Notes under the pieces: model-generated
Database searches by the model: none
Seen by the model: only the letters and a program-made list of their open reading frames with translations
What the model was told of the DNA's origin: nothing
Part shown: piece by piece, positions 24,001 to 33,421 of the stretch
Numbering within the stretch: position 1 is the stretch's first letter
Layout of the letters: each line of letters begins with the position of its first letter
Assembly (NCBI RefSeq): GCF_020536995.1
Contig: NC_068366.1
Coordinates: 30,571,390-30,635,389 of the forward strand
Source: Dreissena polymorpha
Lineage: Eukaryota > Mollusca > Bivalvia > Myida > Dreissenidae
DNA length: 64,000 nt
Direction: 5' to 3'
Made by a program: the position numbers and the translations under genes

Positions 24001-27000
24001 GCATTTGGACCTGTATTCCCTTGGAAAATCATATTAAATTAAGGACTTTTCTTAATAGATTCAACTTTTAGAGTCTTCAGAACACAAATACTTTAACCGA
24101 TAATAGGCTTTGGTTAATTTTTATTGCTTTTATCCCTGAATCAACGAGGGATATCATTTTGGCATTTTCCATTGTTCCATCTGTCACATGTTTTTCAGGA
24201 CTATATCTCAGAAACTGTATAAGATTTCAATATGAAATTTCATGGGTGTATATATATCAATAAAGAGAAGTGCCTTGCACTAGAACCATAACCCTTCACT
24301 TTCTTAAATAAGAGTAACTGCCCTTTGTTGTTTTTGTGTGATGTAACTTTTCAGGGCTTTATCTCCGAGATGATGCAAGTTTTCAAAATGAAATTTCATT
24401 GGTGTATAAATATCATTTAGGAGAAGTGCCATGCACAAGAGCCATAACCCTACTCTTTCTTAAATAAGCGATTTTGTCCTTTATTCTTATTGTATTATGT
24501 AACTTTTCTAGGCTATATCTCAGATACTATATATAAAATTAAACATGAAGCGTCATGTGTGAATAGATATTTTATGTATTTATTTATTAAGGTCTGCATT
24601 ACCATAATCCATATTATCTTAATCACATCATCACTCCTGCAATGTCAAAATAACGCCCAGCATTTTTCTGTGGTTTGTTTTCAAGATTAAGATAGAAAAG
24701 GTAAAATATTTTGTAATAAATATGATATATATCGTGGTGAAGTGGTTAATGTTTTCTAAGCCTCACTAAATGAACTTATCTGTGTTTAATACTATCTAGA
24801 ATTCTTTATGAGCTGCTTTCTCTGAAACTGGGCTAATTCATTGCATGTACACAAAGTGTTGTTCTAGATAAGTCTGTGCAGTCTGCACAGGCTAATCAGG
24901 GACAATAATTTCTGCTTATGCTGGATTTTTGTTAAGAATAGACTTCCTCAAAACAAAAAATATTATTAATGCAAAAGGTGTTGTCCATGACTAGCCTGTG
25001 CAGGCTGCACAGGCTTATCTGGGACATCACTTTACACACAGGCATTAAGTCAATTTTTCCCTGAACAAAGCTAATATATCCCTGAAGGTTGGAGACCTGC
25101 CTGAGGAGGATGTTGCACCGCCAGAAAATGTACTCTTTGTGTGTAAGCTGAATCCAGTCACCACGGATGAAGACTTGGAAATCATATTTTCCCGCTTTGG
25201 TACAATAAAAAGGTAAATTGCTGCTTCTGACAGTGTTACCAAAGTTGCAAACATCATGGTACCTTATTGAATTGTGCAGGATTTTGCCGTCGGCCAGTTT
25301 GCAACAAATAATTTAAATCATTTACCGGTAGTTAATTTTTTAAACATAATTGTTTTTATTTCACTAACCTAAGCATCAGGTGCACATATAACTTAAAATA
25401 CATGTCAATAAAATGTCATCCTTTAATGACATAGGTTTCAGGCCTATTTTCTTTTTAAATGTATTTACTCACACAAAAATTTGGTTATCATAGTTGACAG
25501 GGATGTTAAATCTTTTTTTACAGTTGTGAAGTTATACGGGACCACAAAACAAAGGAATCTCTGCAGTATGCTTTCATAGAATTTGACAACGTAAGTATTC
25601 ATAAATACAGTATAAGTTCAGACATTTCTGAGCTGAAATCATATTTGGTGGCCATTGTCTTTAGATTTGCATGCATATTTACAAAATACCTGCCCCCACG
25701 TTCTTGAAACTATCCAACATCGTTTTCAGTTGCAGCTTACATCAGTTTCGAAACTAATATTCTGATACATGCCACATGGATATATGCTTTCTTCAATGAT
25801 GTTGTTTGACTGTTTTTAGCTCTCCTTTGCATGTCATGGTTAGTATTTGGGATCAAATTTTTTCAGTGATTGTGGTGTGTCATCCATCGTCTTTCATCAT
25901 CATTTGCCTTGTTAACACTCTATAGATCACATTTATGACCAATCTTCATTAAACTTTGTCAGAAGATTCATTCCTAAGATAACTCGGTCAGGATTGAAAC
26001 TGGATGATGTGGAGTAAAAAATAGGTCATTAGGTCAAATTTAAGAACAAGCTTGTTGACATTAGAGGCTTCATTTGTTACCCAACCTTTATAAAACTTGC
26101 TGAGTACATTTGACCAAACATAACTTAGGTTTTGTTTGAAATTTGGTTATTTGTAGGGGGGGGGGGAAGAATTAAATCTTAAGGTCTAATTGGATAAAAA
26201 ATTTATCAACACCCTTGAAGTCACATATTTGATTTTACCATCTCCATGAGACTTGCTCAGAAAATTTGTTTTCATACAATTTTTCGTAAAACTCGGATTT
26301 CTGTGTTCTTTGTCTTAAAAAAGCTTAATGTTTTGAATGTAAATTACTTTGCAAAAAGGACTTTGGCTTTTACACAATATTAATTTTACAAGTGCCACAT
26401 ATATTCCAGTGCGACTTATTTGTTTCAAAAACATAAAAAATTATTGGTACAAAAAATAGCAAATGGGTTTCAGCTAGTTATTTAGTTATTCCTCTTATAG
26501 TCTTGAAAATACAGTAACTCACACTTTACTTGTTAAAGTAACTTAGCTGTGATGTTGTTTTTTTCTGTCCATGTGCAGGAGAAATCGTGTGAGAATGCCT
26601 ACTTCAAGATGGACAACGTGCTGATAGATGATCGTAGGATTCATGTGGACTTCAGTCAGTCTGTGTCGAAAATCAAGTGGAAGGGGAAAGGTACATGTGT
26701 GTGTTGGTGTCGGGATGACCTAATTACAGCACCACGAAGAAAATTTGCAGCGAATTAAGTCGAGATATAAAGTGAATTTCAATGCAAAATAATTGCTTAT
26801 CACTTTCTTAATAATATGGCTGGAAAGTGGGTGTCATTTAAAAATTAAACCAACTTAATCAAGGGTATAAAACGGCGAAAAAAATACCTGTCTCAGCATG
26901 GAAGTCACCATCTTGACTATCATGAGGTTACACCCTCTATTTATTTAAACCTCTGACTAAAATTTTTGCAGAATAAGCCACACAGTCTTCTGTAACAAAC

Positions 27001-30000
27001 AAATATGGTAAAAATAAGGAATATAAGGGATCAAATTCCAGAAGATCTTCCTTAAACAACGAGTTTTCATTTAGTCTATTCATTTTGGTTAACAAGAAGT
27101 TCATTCACTCTCAGCCGATAATAGATTCATAAACAGTGCGTACATGTTTTCCATTTATAGCATATACTCAATTGACAGAATGGAGGAGAGCAAACTCAGT
27201 AGCTTTTTGTGGATGTGTTGTGCGTCAATCTTGTTTTCGAGACAAAGATGATCAGCTTGATTATTTTTATGTCCCCCACTATAGTAGTGGGGGACATATT
27301 GTTTTTGCCATGTCTGTTGGTCTGTTGGTTGGTTTGCGCCAACTTTAACATTTGCAATAACTTTTGCAATATTGAAGATAGCAACTTGATATTTGGCATG
27401 CATATGTATCTCATTGAGCTGCACATTTTGAGTGGTGAAAGGTCAAGGTCATCCTTTAAGGTCAAAGGTCAAATATATGGGTCAAAATCGCTCATTTAAT
27501 GTACACTTTTGCAATATTTCAATAATCAAGATAGCAACTTGATATTTGGCATGCATGTGTATCTCATGGAGCTGCACATTTTGAGTGGTGAAAGGTCAAG
27601 GTAATCCTTCAAGGTCAGAGGTCAAATATATGTTGCCAAAATCGCTCATTTAATGAGTACTTTTGCAATATTGAAGATAGCAACTTGATATTTGGCATGC
27701 ATGTGTATCTCATGGAGCTGCACATTTTGAGTGGTGAAAGTTCAAGGTCATCCTTCAAGGTCAAATATATGGGTCAAAATTGCTCATGTAATGTCACTTC
27801 TGCAATATTGAAGCTAGCAATTTTATATTTGACATGCATGTGTATCTCATGGAGCTGCACATTTTGAGTGGTGAATGGTCAAGGTCAAGATCATCCTTCA
27901 AGGTCAAACGTCATATACGGGGACATAGTGTTTGTTGGTTAATTAATCAAAATAAAATGAGCATTGCTTTGGGAATGGATGGCTTGATGAAAGTGCGTTA
28001 AGTGTAATCTTAGATTAGCCTGTGTAGTTTGCACAAGCTTATCAGGGCCAACAATTCAGGCTTTTATGGTATTTTTCATTTAAAAGAAGCCTCTTCTTAG
28101 CAAATACCCAGTGTAGGCAGAAGCTGAGAAAGTTTTGTCTCTGATTAGCTTGTACAGACTGCAAAGGTTAATCTGGGCTGACACTTTTCGCACATGCATT
28201 GTACAGACTGCAAAGGTTAATCTGGGATGACACTTTTCACACATGCATTGTACAGACTGCAAAGGTTAATCTGGGATGACACTTTTCACACATGCAATAA
28301 AGCCTGCTTTTCAAGAACGAGGCTCATTTAATTTGTTGGTTGCTGAATTTTCCCTTGTGTAGTTGTTGTTAAGCACCAAAACAGTACCCATTAAATTTGC
28401 CTCAATTTAGGTGTGTGAGCTAACTATCTATAATTGACATCACCAATGGAGACTAAACGTGTACCCCTTGTATGCCAGTCTGTCAGTCTGTCTGTCTGAA
28501 TAAAATCTAGATCCTGCTCTATTTCAAGAAGAAGTTAGCATGGCTGAGGACTGGGTAAGTAAAAGGGAAAGTAATAAGGCATATGTCAGATGAAGTGGGT
28601 CGTCCTGAATTTACTGGTATATATTTCAGGAAAAGGAGTGGAATATTCCAAAGACTTCAAGGGAGACAAGGACAGGGATGACTTCTACTCCAACTATAAG
28701 ATCAAGGATGCTGCAAGGAAGGACTCGTATCCTTATGTGGTGTCTTGGTTTGTTTGGATTTTTCAAAGTGTCAATTGTGAAACTGTTGTGTATGCCTAAC
28801 GTTTCTATATAAGATACACTAGATTGCTGCTGAACACTCGATTTTTATAGTGCAAGTGTTTTTTGCTTTTCAGTGTATTCATGACCATCATTGACATTTT
28901 AGGAACAATTTTAAGGTCTTAATCATTAAGATTCATGACAAAAAATATCTTTTTTCCTTTTTTCGTACAAAATAAAGTGCTTTTACATTCAAATAAAAAA
29001 CATGTTTTATTTTATCTGTTTACCTCAACTGTTTGCTTCTGTTTTAACAATTAAGTTGACAGTATGTTAGTTTGACCATTTGTTTATATGTTTTTAGAAC
29101 AAATTGTGTTCCAGAATGAACATGTGTGTGTATAATTGACAAAAGAAGTTTGAAATATCATTTAATATAGAAATTATTGGCAATGATACGGCTGTGCATC
29201 AAATTTACAAAATTGTAAGGGAAACAACTCTTATTCATGTCATTGTGGACACACACAGATAGTGGTTCCTTAACATCCGGTAGGAGATATGATCTTGTCT
29301 TCGAAGCCAATGATGATTTGGAACGTCCCAAGAAGAAGAAAAAGAAGAACAAGCACCGAGGCAGTTCTAGTGAGGGTGATGATCCAAGGGTATGAGATAA
29401 GGGCTTGTCTGGCAGCAGTTGTTGGCAGAGTTTTAAGATAGTTTTTACTGGTCCTTTTGAAATATGATCTCGAGGAAATGTAAAATATGTCAACTTTTTT
29501 TAGAACTGTAAAAACTTATGTAGCTTTAGGCTGTTTTTGCTACAGATATCCATTAAAATATGATCCTGGCAAGGTGTTAAGTTTTCTATATACATGTAAA
29601 GAGTGCCCCTAAATTGTAAGATGTTAAAATGATCCCATTTCATGTAGAGTTATTGACCTGTTTAATGCTATTGACTCACCCACAATAATCTAATCACAAT
29701 TTTAAATTAAAATATGGCTATATTAAAAAAAATCAACACTCTTACATCCTTACCATGAAACAAGGTCAGACAAATGATGATAATTTTTTAGCTCATCTAT
29801 AATTTGAAAAAAAATTATGAGCTATTGTCATGACCTTTGCGTCGGAGTCTGCGTCCGGTTAAGTTTTGTGTTTAGGTCCACTTTTCTCATACAGTATCAA
29901 AGCTATTGCATTCAAACTTGGCACACTTACTTACTATCATGAAGGGACTGGGCAGGCAAAGAAAGATAACTCTGGCGTGCATTTTGACAGAATTATGGGG

Positions 30001-30403
30001 TGCCCTTTTTATACTAAGAAAATTGAAAAATTTGGTTAAATTTTGTGTATAGGTCCACTTTATTCCTAAAGTATCAAAGCTATTGGTTTCACACTTACTA
30101 ACTATCATAAGGGGACTGTGCAGGCAAAGTTATGTAACTCTGACTGGCATTTCGACAGAATTATGGCCCCTTTATACTTAGAAAATTGAACATTTCATTA
30201 AGTTTTGTGTTTTGGTCCACTTTTCTCCTAAAGTATCATAGCTATTGCTTTCAGACTTGGAACACTCGCAAACTATCATAAGGGGACTGTACAGGACAAG
30301 TTGCATAACTCTGGTTGTCATTTTGATGGAATTATGGCCCCTTTTTATGCCCCCGGATCGAAAGACTGGGGGTATATTGTTTTTGGCCTGTCTTTTATTG
30401 TAT

Positions 30404-30440
<37 letters not shown>

Positions 30441-33414
30441 AAAACTTTAACCTTCTTCATAACTCTTGCAATATTGAACGTAGCAACTTGATATTTGGCA
30501 TGCATGTGTATCTCATGAAGGTGCACATTTTGAGTGGTGAAAGGTCAAGGTCATCCTTCAAGGTCAAAGGTAAATTTTTTTTCAAAAACTTTAACCAAAA
30601 CTTTAACTTTCTTCATTCCTTTTCCAATATTTAACGTAGCAACTTGATATTTGGCATGCATGTGTATCTCATGGAGCTGCACATCTTGAGTGGTGAAAGG
30701 TCAAGTTCATCCTTCAAGGTCAAAGGTAAACAAAAATAATCAAAGTGGCGCATTAGGGGGCATTGTGTTTCTGACAAACACATCTCTTGTTTTACTTAGT
30801 AACTTTGAATATATGGTTAAATTTTGTGTTTACATCCACATTACTTCTAAAGTATCAAGGCTTTTGCTTTCAAACTTCAAATACTTTCATATTATCATGA
30901 GGGTACTGTACCTGGCAAGTTGAATTTACCTTGACCTTTGAATAACATTGACTCTCAGTGTCAAATAATTAAATTTTGCTAAAATTGCCATGACTTAGTT
31001 ATTTATGATCAGATTAGATTGATACTTTGACAAAACAACTCATACCTGACATACTACAATAGATTCCACCCAAACCATTCCCCCCCCCCCCCCCCCCCCC
31101 AAAAAATAAGTTTTTTTTCCTTTTTTTTTTGAAAGATAATCTTATAAATGACCACACCCTCACACTATACCCCCACCCTCGAAAACATTTTTATTTTTGA
31201 AAGACCGTCCAACTATCCCACCCAAGAATCCCCCCCCTCTTTGCATTTTTAGCTCATCTATTAAAAAAAAAAAAAGAGCTATTGTCATCACCTCGGCGTT
31301 GGCGTCCGGTTAAGTTTTGCGTTAAGGTCCACTTTTCTCAGAAAGTATCAATGCTATTGCATTCAAACTTGGTACACTTACTAACTATCATGAGGGGACT
31401 GGACAGGCAAAGTTAGATAACTCTGGCGTGCATTTTGACAGAATTATGTGCCCTTTTTATACTTAGAAAATTGAAAATTTTGGTTAAGTTTTGAGTTTAG
31501 GTCCATTTTATTCCTTAAGTATCAAAGCTATTGCTTTCATACTTGCAACACTTACTAACTATCATAAGGGGACTGTGCAGGCAAAGTTATGTAACTCTGA
31601 CTGGCATTTTGACAGAATTATGTGCCCTTTTTATACTTAGAAAATTGAAAATTTGGTTAAGTTTTGTGTTTAGGTCCACTTTATTCCTGCAGTATCAAAG
31701 CTATTGCTTTCATACTTGCAACACTTATTAACTATCATAAGGGGACTGTGCAGGCAAAGTTATGTAACTCTGACTGGCATTTGGACGGAATTATGGGCCC
31801 TTTATACTTAGAAAATTGAAAATTTGGTTAAGTTTTGTGTTTTGGTCCACTTTACCCCTAAAGTATCATAGATATTGCTTTCATACTTAGAACACTTGCA
31901 AACTATCATAAGGGTACAGTAAAAGGACAAGTTGCATAACTCTGGTTGTCATTTTTACGGAATTATGGCCTTTTTTTTACTTAGAAACTTTGAATATATG
32001 GTTAAATTTTGTGTTTCGCTCCACTTTACTTCTAAAGTATCAAGGCTATTGCTTTCAAACTTCAAATACTTTCATGCTATCATTAGGTTACTGTACCTGG
32101 CAAGTTGAATTTTACCTTGACCTTTTAATGACCTTGACTCTCAAGGTAAAATTATTAAATTTTGCTAAAATTGCCATAACTTCTTTATTTATGATTAGAT
32201 TTGATTGATACTTTGACAAAACTACTCTTACCTGACATACCACAATAGACTTCACCCAAACCATCCTCCGTGCCCTCCCCCCCCTCCCCCCCCCCCCCCC
32301 GAATCCCCCCCCCCCTTATTTTTTTTTTTTAAGATCATCTCACAAATGATCACCACACCCTCACACTATACCCCCCATTTTTTTTTTGAAACTGTTTAAA
32401 AACACAAATATTTATTTTTATTTTTGAAATACCGTCCAACCATCGCACCCAAGAATCCCCTCCCCCCCCACCCCCGATTTTTTTTTTTTTTTTTTCATTT
32501 TTTTTTCGCATTTTTGGAAGATAATGTTATAAATGTCCACACCCCCACACTATGCACCCCTCTTCACTCCACCCCTCCCTCCTTTGTGATTGAAATTGAG
32601 AGTCCCTTCACCTTTAAAAAGAAAATAGATGAGCGGTCTGCACCCGCAAGGCGGTGCTCTTGTTATTTCTTATTTTTGAAAGATAATGTAATAAATGACC
32701 ACACCCCCACACTATACACTCCTCTCCACCCCACCCCTCCCTCCTTTTTGATTGAATTATTGAGATAGGTCCCTTCACCTTTAAAAAGAAAAATAGATGA
32801 GTGGTCTGCACCCGCAAGGCGGTGCTCTTTTTAAAAAAAATATCTTAGCTGATTACTTACATGATCATGGTTTCTGCAAAAACATGGCTACCAGGTAATG
32901 GGACTGTTTTCCTTATAATTCTATTACAAAACCTTGTGAACCTTTCCTGCTCAGAACAGTTTAGTTCCTAGGAGGCTTTTGGCCCTCTTATTTTGCAAGA
33001 CACAAAATACATTTTCATCAAGTTTTTGTATAGTCGAAGATGTTATTTGAAGTTATGTAAACAATAATGACAGAGAAATGTTTATGTATCTAAACAGTTG
33101 TATACAAATATATGCAAAATGAGCCGATAGAAAGAATCATGTTCGGATACACATTTAATGAACTAGTTGTAAACGTGATCTTCCTAAATTCACAGGCTAA
33201 AAAACAGAAGAAGCACAAGAGAAATCGCTCTCCCAGTCCAGAGATATTTCACAAGAAAAAGGTCAGGGATAACTCCAGCTCTCCAGATAGAAGGTCAAAG
33301 GTCAAGAACAGGAGGTCAAGGTCAAAATCATATTCAAGGTCACCAGTGAGAAGAAATCGCTCCAGGTCCCGTGAAAGACATTCAAAACATTCTGGGAAAG
33401 ACCGTTATAAATGA
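5959..33414 (+). CDS. PPIL4: PPIL4, cyclophilin-like peptidyl-prolyl isomerase with RRM (13 coding exons)
   Basis: Joined exons: 5959-6028, 17464-17531, 18114-18178, 18857-18974, 21145-21287, 22975-23071, 23782-23898, 25088-25212, 25524-25590, 26579-26690, 28630-28726, 29284-29389, 33196-33414. They total 1404 nt, encoding 467 residues (human PPIL4 is about 492), and every join keeps frame with GT/AG. Residues 1 to about 165 form a cyclophilin-like domain ([33 protein letters not shown]). Residues about 239-318 form an RRM with RNP2 LFVCKL and RNP1 LQYAFIEF. The tail has a KKKKKKNKH block and an arginine/serine-rich end. The start codon has A at -3 and G at +4. In other animals PPIL4 is a nuclear protein linked to spliceosomes. 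The match to the human protein, from memory, is near-identical across the RRM. Catalytic positions of classical cyclophilin A are partly replaced, so isomerase activity may be weak. Exon calls were made by eye; UTR exons are not defined. Confidence 0.95.
6456..6851. mobile_element. Inverted-repeat MITE-like element in PPIL4 intron 1
   Basis: Left end GGACATTGTCCGCTTGGGTA then AAATGTACCCCGGGTACAGA. Right end TGTACGCGGGGTACATTTAA then GTACCCGAGCTGACAATGAC is its inverted counterpart. About 395 bp, no coding content. Confidence 0.65.
7056..8035 (+). repeat. Left part of a GAGC...GAGCG bivalve-type repeat
   Basis: Starts GCTCACCTGAGCACAACGTG and holds about six degenerate units of roughly 165 bp, each with TCTTCATGAAACTTGGTCAG-like and AACATGGCCGCCAGGGG-like blocks. 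The matching right end (CTCAGGTGAGCGACTTTGGG) lies at 16663-16806, so the copy appears split by about 8.6 kb of later insertions. Confidence 0.7.
8044..11600. mobile_element. 3.55-kb TIR element with scattered TAGTGTCTGTAACC motifs
   Basis: Left end ACGGCTAAAACACGGTATAG then GTGCTCATA; right end TATGAGCACAAATACCGTGT then TTTAGCCGT, its inverted counterpart. Inside are seven copies of a 13-14-bp motif: plus at 8637, 9186, 10858, 11037 and 11390, minus at 8801 and 9533. Open frames are all 82 codons or shorter and not recognised. It is probably a non-autonomous DNA transposon, with another repeat at 9862-10203 inside it. Target-site duplication is unclear. Confidence 0.65.
9862..10203 (+). mobile_element. 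Hairpin-rich element with CRE palindromes (copy 1)
   Basis: Begins GAGGATATTTGTTGGATTCG. Near-perfect inverted arms of about 48 bp lie at 9873-9921 and 9937-9984. Two TGACGTCA palindromes sit at 10063 and 10084, then GTTTGAAACAGTGAAA and CTATAAACCACCGG. An inverted copy lies at 41925-42298. Confidence 0.7.
11694..13727 (+). mobile_element. Tandem LTR-like repeat fossil (two long copies and a short third)
   Basis: Unit 1 (11694-12550) and unit 2 (12551-13302) are nearly identical, starting CACAGTGTTTTGCATTTATA. A short third piece (13541-13727) matches their 3' part. Each has AATAAA (12422, 13266, 13581) before GTTAATGTTGCTCTGACTTA; the long units also have TATATAAGCC about 70 bp upstream of it. 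A TATA box close to AATAAA suits an LTR-type promoter and R region. No capsid or polymerase frame is present, so this is a fossil of LTR-like or unknown class. High identity between units suggests a fairly recent duplication. Confidence 0.5.
14003..14966 (+). repeat. Hairpin-headed array of ~150-bp units (ACCCCC/GGGGGT type)
   Basis: Head ATACCCCCACAAACGAAG then TTTAGGGGGGTAT can fold back. GGTCGGTCGGT follows, then five units with TCCGATCTTCACCAAACTTG, GAACATGGGCCATGCC and AAAACTAGGTCACGGGGTCA, and an end with ATGTGGGGGTATTCGTCACG. Confidence 0.75.
15099..15923. mobile_element. hAT-like non-autonomous DNA transposon with 8-bp target duplication
   Basis: Termini TAGGGCTGTAACGATAC and GTTACAGCCCTA are inverted. 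The identical 8-bp sequence GTCAGTGC flanks both sides (15091-15098 and 15924-15931). Subterminal regions are rich in ATTCG (TATTCGAATTACTCGAATA; CGTATACGTATCGTATTCG). It is 825 bp with no transposase. The 8-bp duplication fits hAT. Confidence 0.85.
16100..16655 (+). repeat. Cryptic simple repeat rich in TTAGTG/AAGTGA
   Basis: About 550 bp with dozens of variants of GTTAGTG, AAGTGA and TAACTAAGTGA in irregular spacing. It has no fixed period and no open frame of note. Confidence 0.6.
16663..16806 (+). repeat. Right end of the split GAGC...GAGCG repeat
   Basis: Contains CACGAAACTTGGTTAGAACA and ends CTCAGGTGAGCGACTTTGGG then CCTTTCAGGCCCTC. It completes the left part at 7056-8035 when compared with the unbroken copy at 19845-20930. 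Confidence 0.7.
17464..17531 (+). CDS. PPIL4: PPIL4 coding exon 2
   Basis: Encodes [20 protein letters not shown] then VQ. It follows a CAG acceptor and precedes a GTATGT donor. It lies 11.4 kb from exon 1 and matches the family's [12 protein letters not shown] helix. Confidence 0.93.
17675..18011. mobile_element. MITE with CAGTGTTTTTTC termini
   Basis: Left CAGTGTTTTTTCACCATTTT, right GAAAAAAACACTG. The direct repeat GACAT lies on both sides (17670-17674 and 18012-18016). A G9-10 run lies inside. A decayed relative is at 58462-58735. Confidence 0.7.
18114..18178 (+). CDS. PPIL4: PPIL4 coding exon 3
   Basis: Encodes [20 protein letters not shown] and H. It contains the conserved [12 protein letters not shown] loop of the active-site face. 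Acceptor TAG, donor GTGAGG. The residues before QTGDP (RNVIA) differ from the usual RDFII. Confidence 0.92.
18348..18706. mobile_element. Degenerate inverted-repeat element (ACCCGATGACTCGAAC)
   Basis: Left GTCGAAACCCGATGACTCGA is loosely mirrored by right GAGTTTGAGCCATTCGATTT. AT-rich middle, no coding content. It ends about 150 bp before PPIL4 exon 4. Confidence 0.45.
18857..18974 (+). CDS. PPIL4: PPIL4 coding exon 4
   Basis: Encodes [20 protein letters not shown], then [19 protein letters not shown]. The GTVSMVNNG and GSQ(F) motifs are the cyclophilin core. Acceptor CAG, donor GTGTGT. Confidence 0.95.
19845..20930 (+). repeat. Unbroken GAGC...GAGCG repeat in PPIL4 intron 4
   Basis: About 1.1 kb. 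Units contain AAAACATGGCCGCCAGGGGG and TTCATGAAACTTGGTCAGAA, and the end is CTCAGGTGAGCGCCAAAGGG. It shows the full length of the family split in intron 1. Confidence 0.75.
21145..21287 (+). CDS. PPIL4: PPIL4 coding exon 5
   Basis: Encodes [20 protein letters not shown], then [20 protein letters not shown] and GRPFKDI. It finishes the cyclophilin domain. Acceptor CAG; the donor is GTCTGC, a less usual sequence after GT. Confidence 0.93.
21663..21905 (+). repeat. Hairpin-headed repeat fragment
   Basis: Head GGAGAAAACCCGAGGTATTG, then TTGTCGTGTCCGCCGTCCGC and AGGTCAAAGGTCAAGGTCA (21862-21880). Same architecture as other AGGTCA-bearing repeats in the window. Confidence 0.6.
22618..22860 (+). 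repeat. TTAACCCTT-family element in PPIL4 intron 5
   Basis: Contains CCCTCTCAGAAGCAAAGTGG, GCAAACAGCATAAAACCAGA, GTTTGCTGCTCATCAGTATT and GGGACTACACATGC. This continuous copy shows the sequence that is split at 454-973. A minus-strand fragment lies near 24000-24100. Confidence 0.75.
22975..23071 (+). CDS. PPIL4: PPIL4 coding exon 6
   Basis: Encodes [20 protein letters not shown] and [12 protein letters not shown], matching the family's NHTVILDDPFDD and IPDRSPEPT linker. The strong donor GTAAGT at 23072 is copied about 71 bp downstream (see findings). Confidence 0.94.
23782..23898 (+). CDS. PPIL4: PPIL4 coding exon 7
   Basis: Encodes [20 protein letters not shown], then [19 protein letters not shown], an acidic and probably helical linker between the cyclophilin domain and the RRM. 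It has 39 whole codons between CAG and GTAACA. Confidence 0.94.
24120..24690 (+). repeat. Three ~135-bp degenerate tandem units in PPIL4 intron 7
   Basis: Each unit has TTTTCAGGGCTATATCTCAG-like, ATGAAATTTCATGGGTGTAT-like and GAGAAGTGCCTTGCAC-like blocks. The head ATCCCTGAATCAACGAGGGAT can fold back. Confidence 0.65.
24855..25045. mobile_element. CAGTCTGCACAGGCTAATC-family element fragment
   Basis: Contains CAGTCTGCACAGGCTAATCA and the partner GCCTGTGCAGGCTGCACAGG. Its right part ends about 45 bp before PPIL4 exon 8. Other copies are at 27985-28325, 53308-53526 and 60190-60420. Confidence 0.7.
25088..25212 (+). CDS. PPIL4: PPIL4 coding exon 8 (RRM, first half)
   Basis: Encodes [20 protein letters not shown], then [20 protein letters not shown]. 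It carries RNP2 (LFVCKL) and the first RRM helix. The donor is GTAAAT. Confidence 0.96.
25524..25590 (+). CDS. PPIL4: PPIL4 coding exon 9 (RRM, RNP1)
   Basis: Encodes [20 protein letters not shown] and DN. YAFIEF is the RNP1 strand. The acceptor is CAG and the donor GTAAGT. Confidence 0.95.
25815..26290 (+). repeat. Decayed GAGC-type repeat in PPIL4 intron 9
   Basis: Contains TTGTTAACACTCTATAGATC and CTTCATTAAACTTTGTCAGA blocks and a G10-11 run near 26157. More diverged than the copy at 19845-20930. Confidence 0.5.
26579..26690 (+). CDS. PPIL4: PPIL4 coding exon 10 (RRM end)
   Basis: Encodes [20 protein letters not shown], then [17 protein letters not shown]. This segment ([19 protein letters not shown]) is almost unchanged between animals. 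Donor GTACAT. Confidence 0.96.
27272..27930 (+). repeat. Hairpin-headed array of ~150-bp units
   Basis: Head ATGTCCCCCACTATAGTAGT then GGGGGACAT is a near-perfect hairpin. Four units follow with TTGATATTTGGCATGCATGT, GAGCTGCACATTTTGAGTGG and AAGGTCAAAGGTCAAATATA. The same unit occurs at 30470-30735. Confidence 0.8.
27985..28325. mobile_element. CAGTCTGCACAGGCTAATC-family element with internal 49-bp triplication
   Basis: Usual family order, but the segment starting TGTACAGACTGCAAAGGTTA is repeated three times at 28151, 28200 and 28249. The end is GCATGCAATAAAGCC-like, then ACGAGGCTC. Confidence 0.7.
28630..28726 (+). CDS. PPIL4: PPIL4 coding exon 11
   Basis: Encodes [20 protein letters not shown], then [11 protein letters not shown], a charged post-RRM linker that diverges from vertebrate sequence. 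The donor was placed at GTATCC (28727) because only this keeps frame into exon 12. Confidence 0.85.
29284..29389 (+). CDS. PPIL4: PPIL4 coding exon 12
   Basis: Encodes [20 protein letters not shown], then [19 protein letters not shown] matches the family's KYDL; the lysine run is a likely nuclear-localisation signal. Donor GTATGA. Confidence 0.88.
29788..32850 (+). repeat. Composite of AGCTCATCTA-headed arrays, a nested hairpin array and poly-C tracts (PPIL4 intron 12)
   Basis: Two arrays start TTAGCTCATCTAT then GAGCTATTGTCAT (29788 and 31250). Units contain TTAAGTTTTGTGTTTAGGTC, AAAGTATCAAAGCTATTGCT and AACTATCATAAGGGGACTGT. A GCCCCCGGATCGAAAGACTG-headed array (about 30342-30790, with a GT run) is inserted in the first. 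Poly-C tracts lie near 31080 and 32275, and two GGTCTGCACCCGCAAGGCGG tails near 32634 and 32802. Confidence 0.7.
32850..32995 (+). repeat. GAGC-type repeat fragment before the last PPIL4 exon
   Basis: Contains AAAAACATGGCTACCAGGTA and GCTTTTGGCCCTCTTA. Short decayed piece of the family at 19845-20930. Confidence 0.5.
33196..33414 (+). CDS. PPIL4: PPIL4 terminal coding exon 13 (RS tail)
   Basis: Begins [18 protein letters not shown] and ends [10 protein letters not shown] before TGA. It is rich in RS/SR dipeptides, as in splicing-associated proteins, and probably phosphorylated. The DRYK ending resembles the KSKYR end of the human protein. Confidence 0.9.
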   Translation, partial: AKKQKKHKRNRSPSPEIFHKKKVRDNSSSPDRRSKVKNRRSRSKSYSRSPVRRNRSRSRERHSKHSGKDRYK

Positions 33415-33421
33415 CAGGACT

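Noticed and set aside
27155-27499. Several 70-96-codon frames near 27.2-27.5 kb
   Set aside because: They lie in a hairpin-headed repeat array and recur with its units.
30245-30634. 129-codon plus-strand frame
   Set aside because: Spans the junction of two repeats and a GT run (VCVCVCV); no domain.
31060-32500. Poly-C tracts as a biological signal
   Set aside because: Simple homopolymers inside a repeat composite; length may also be an assembly effect.
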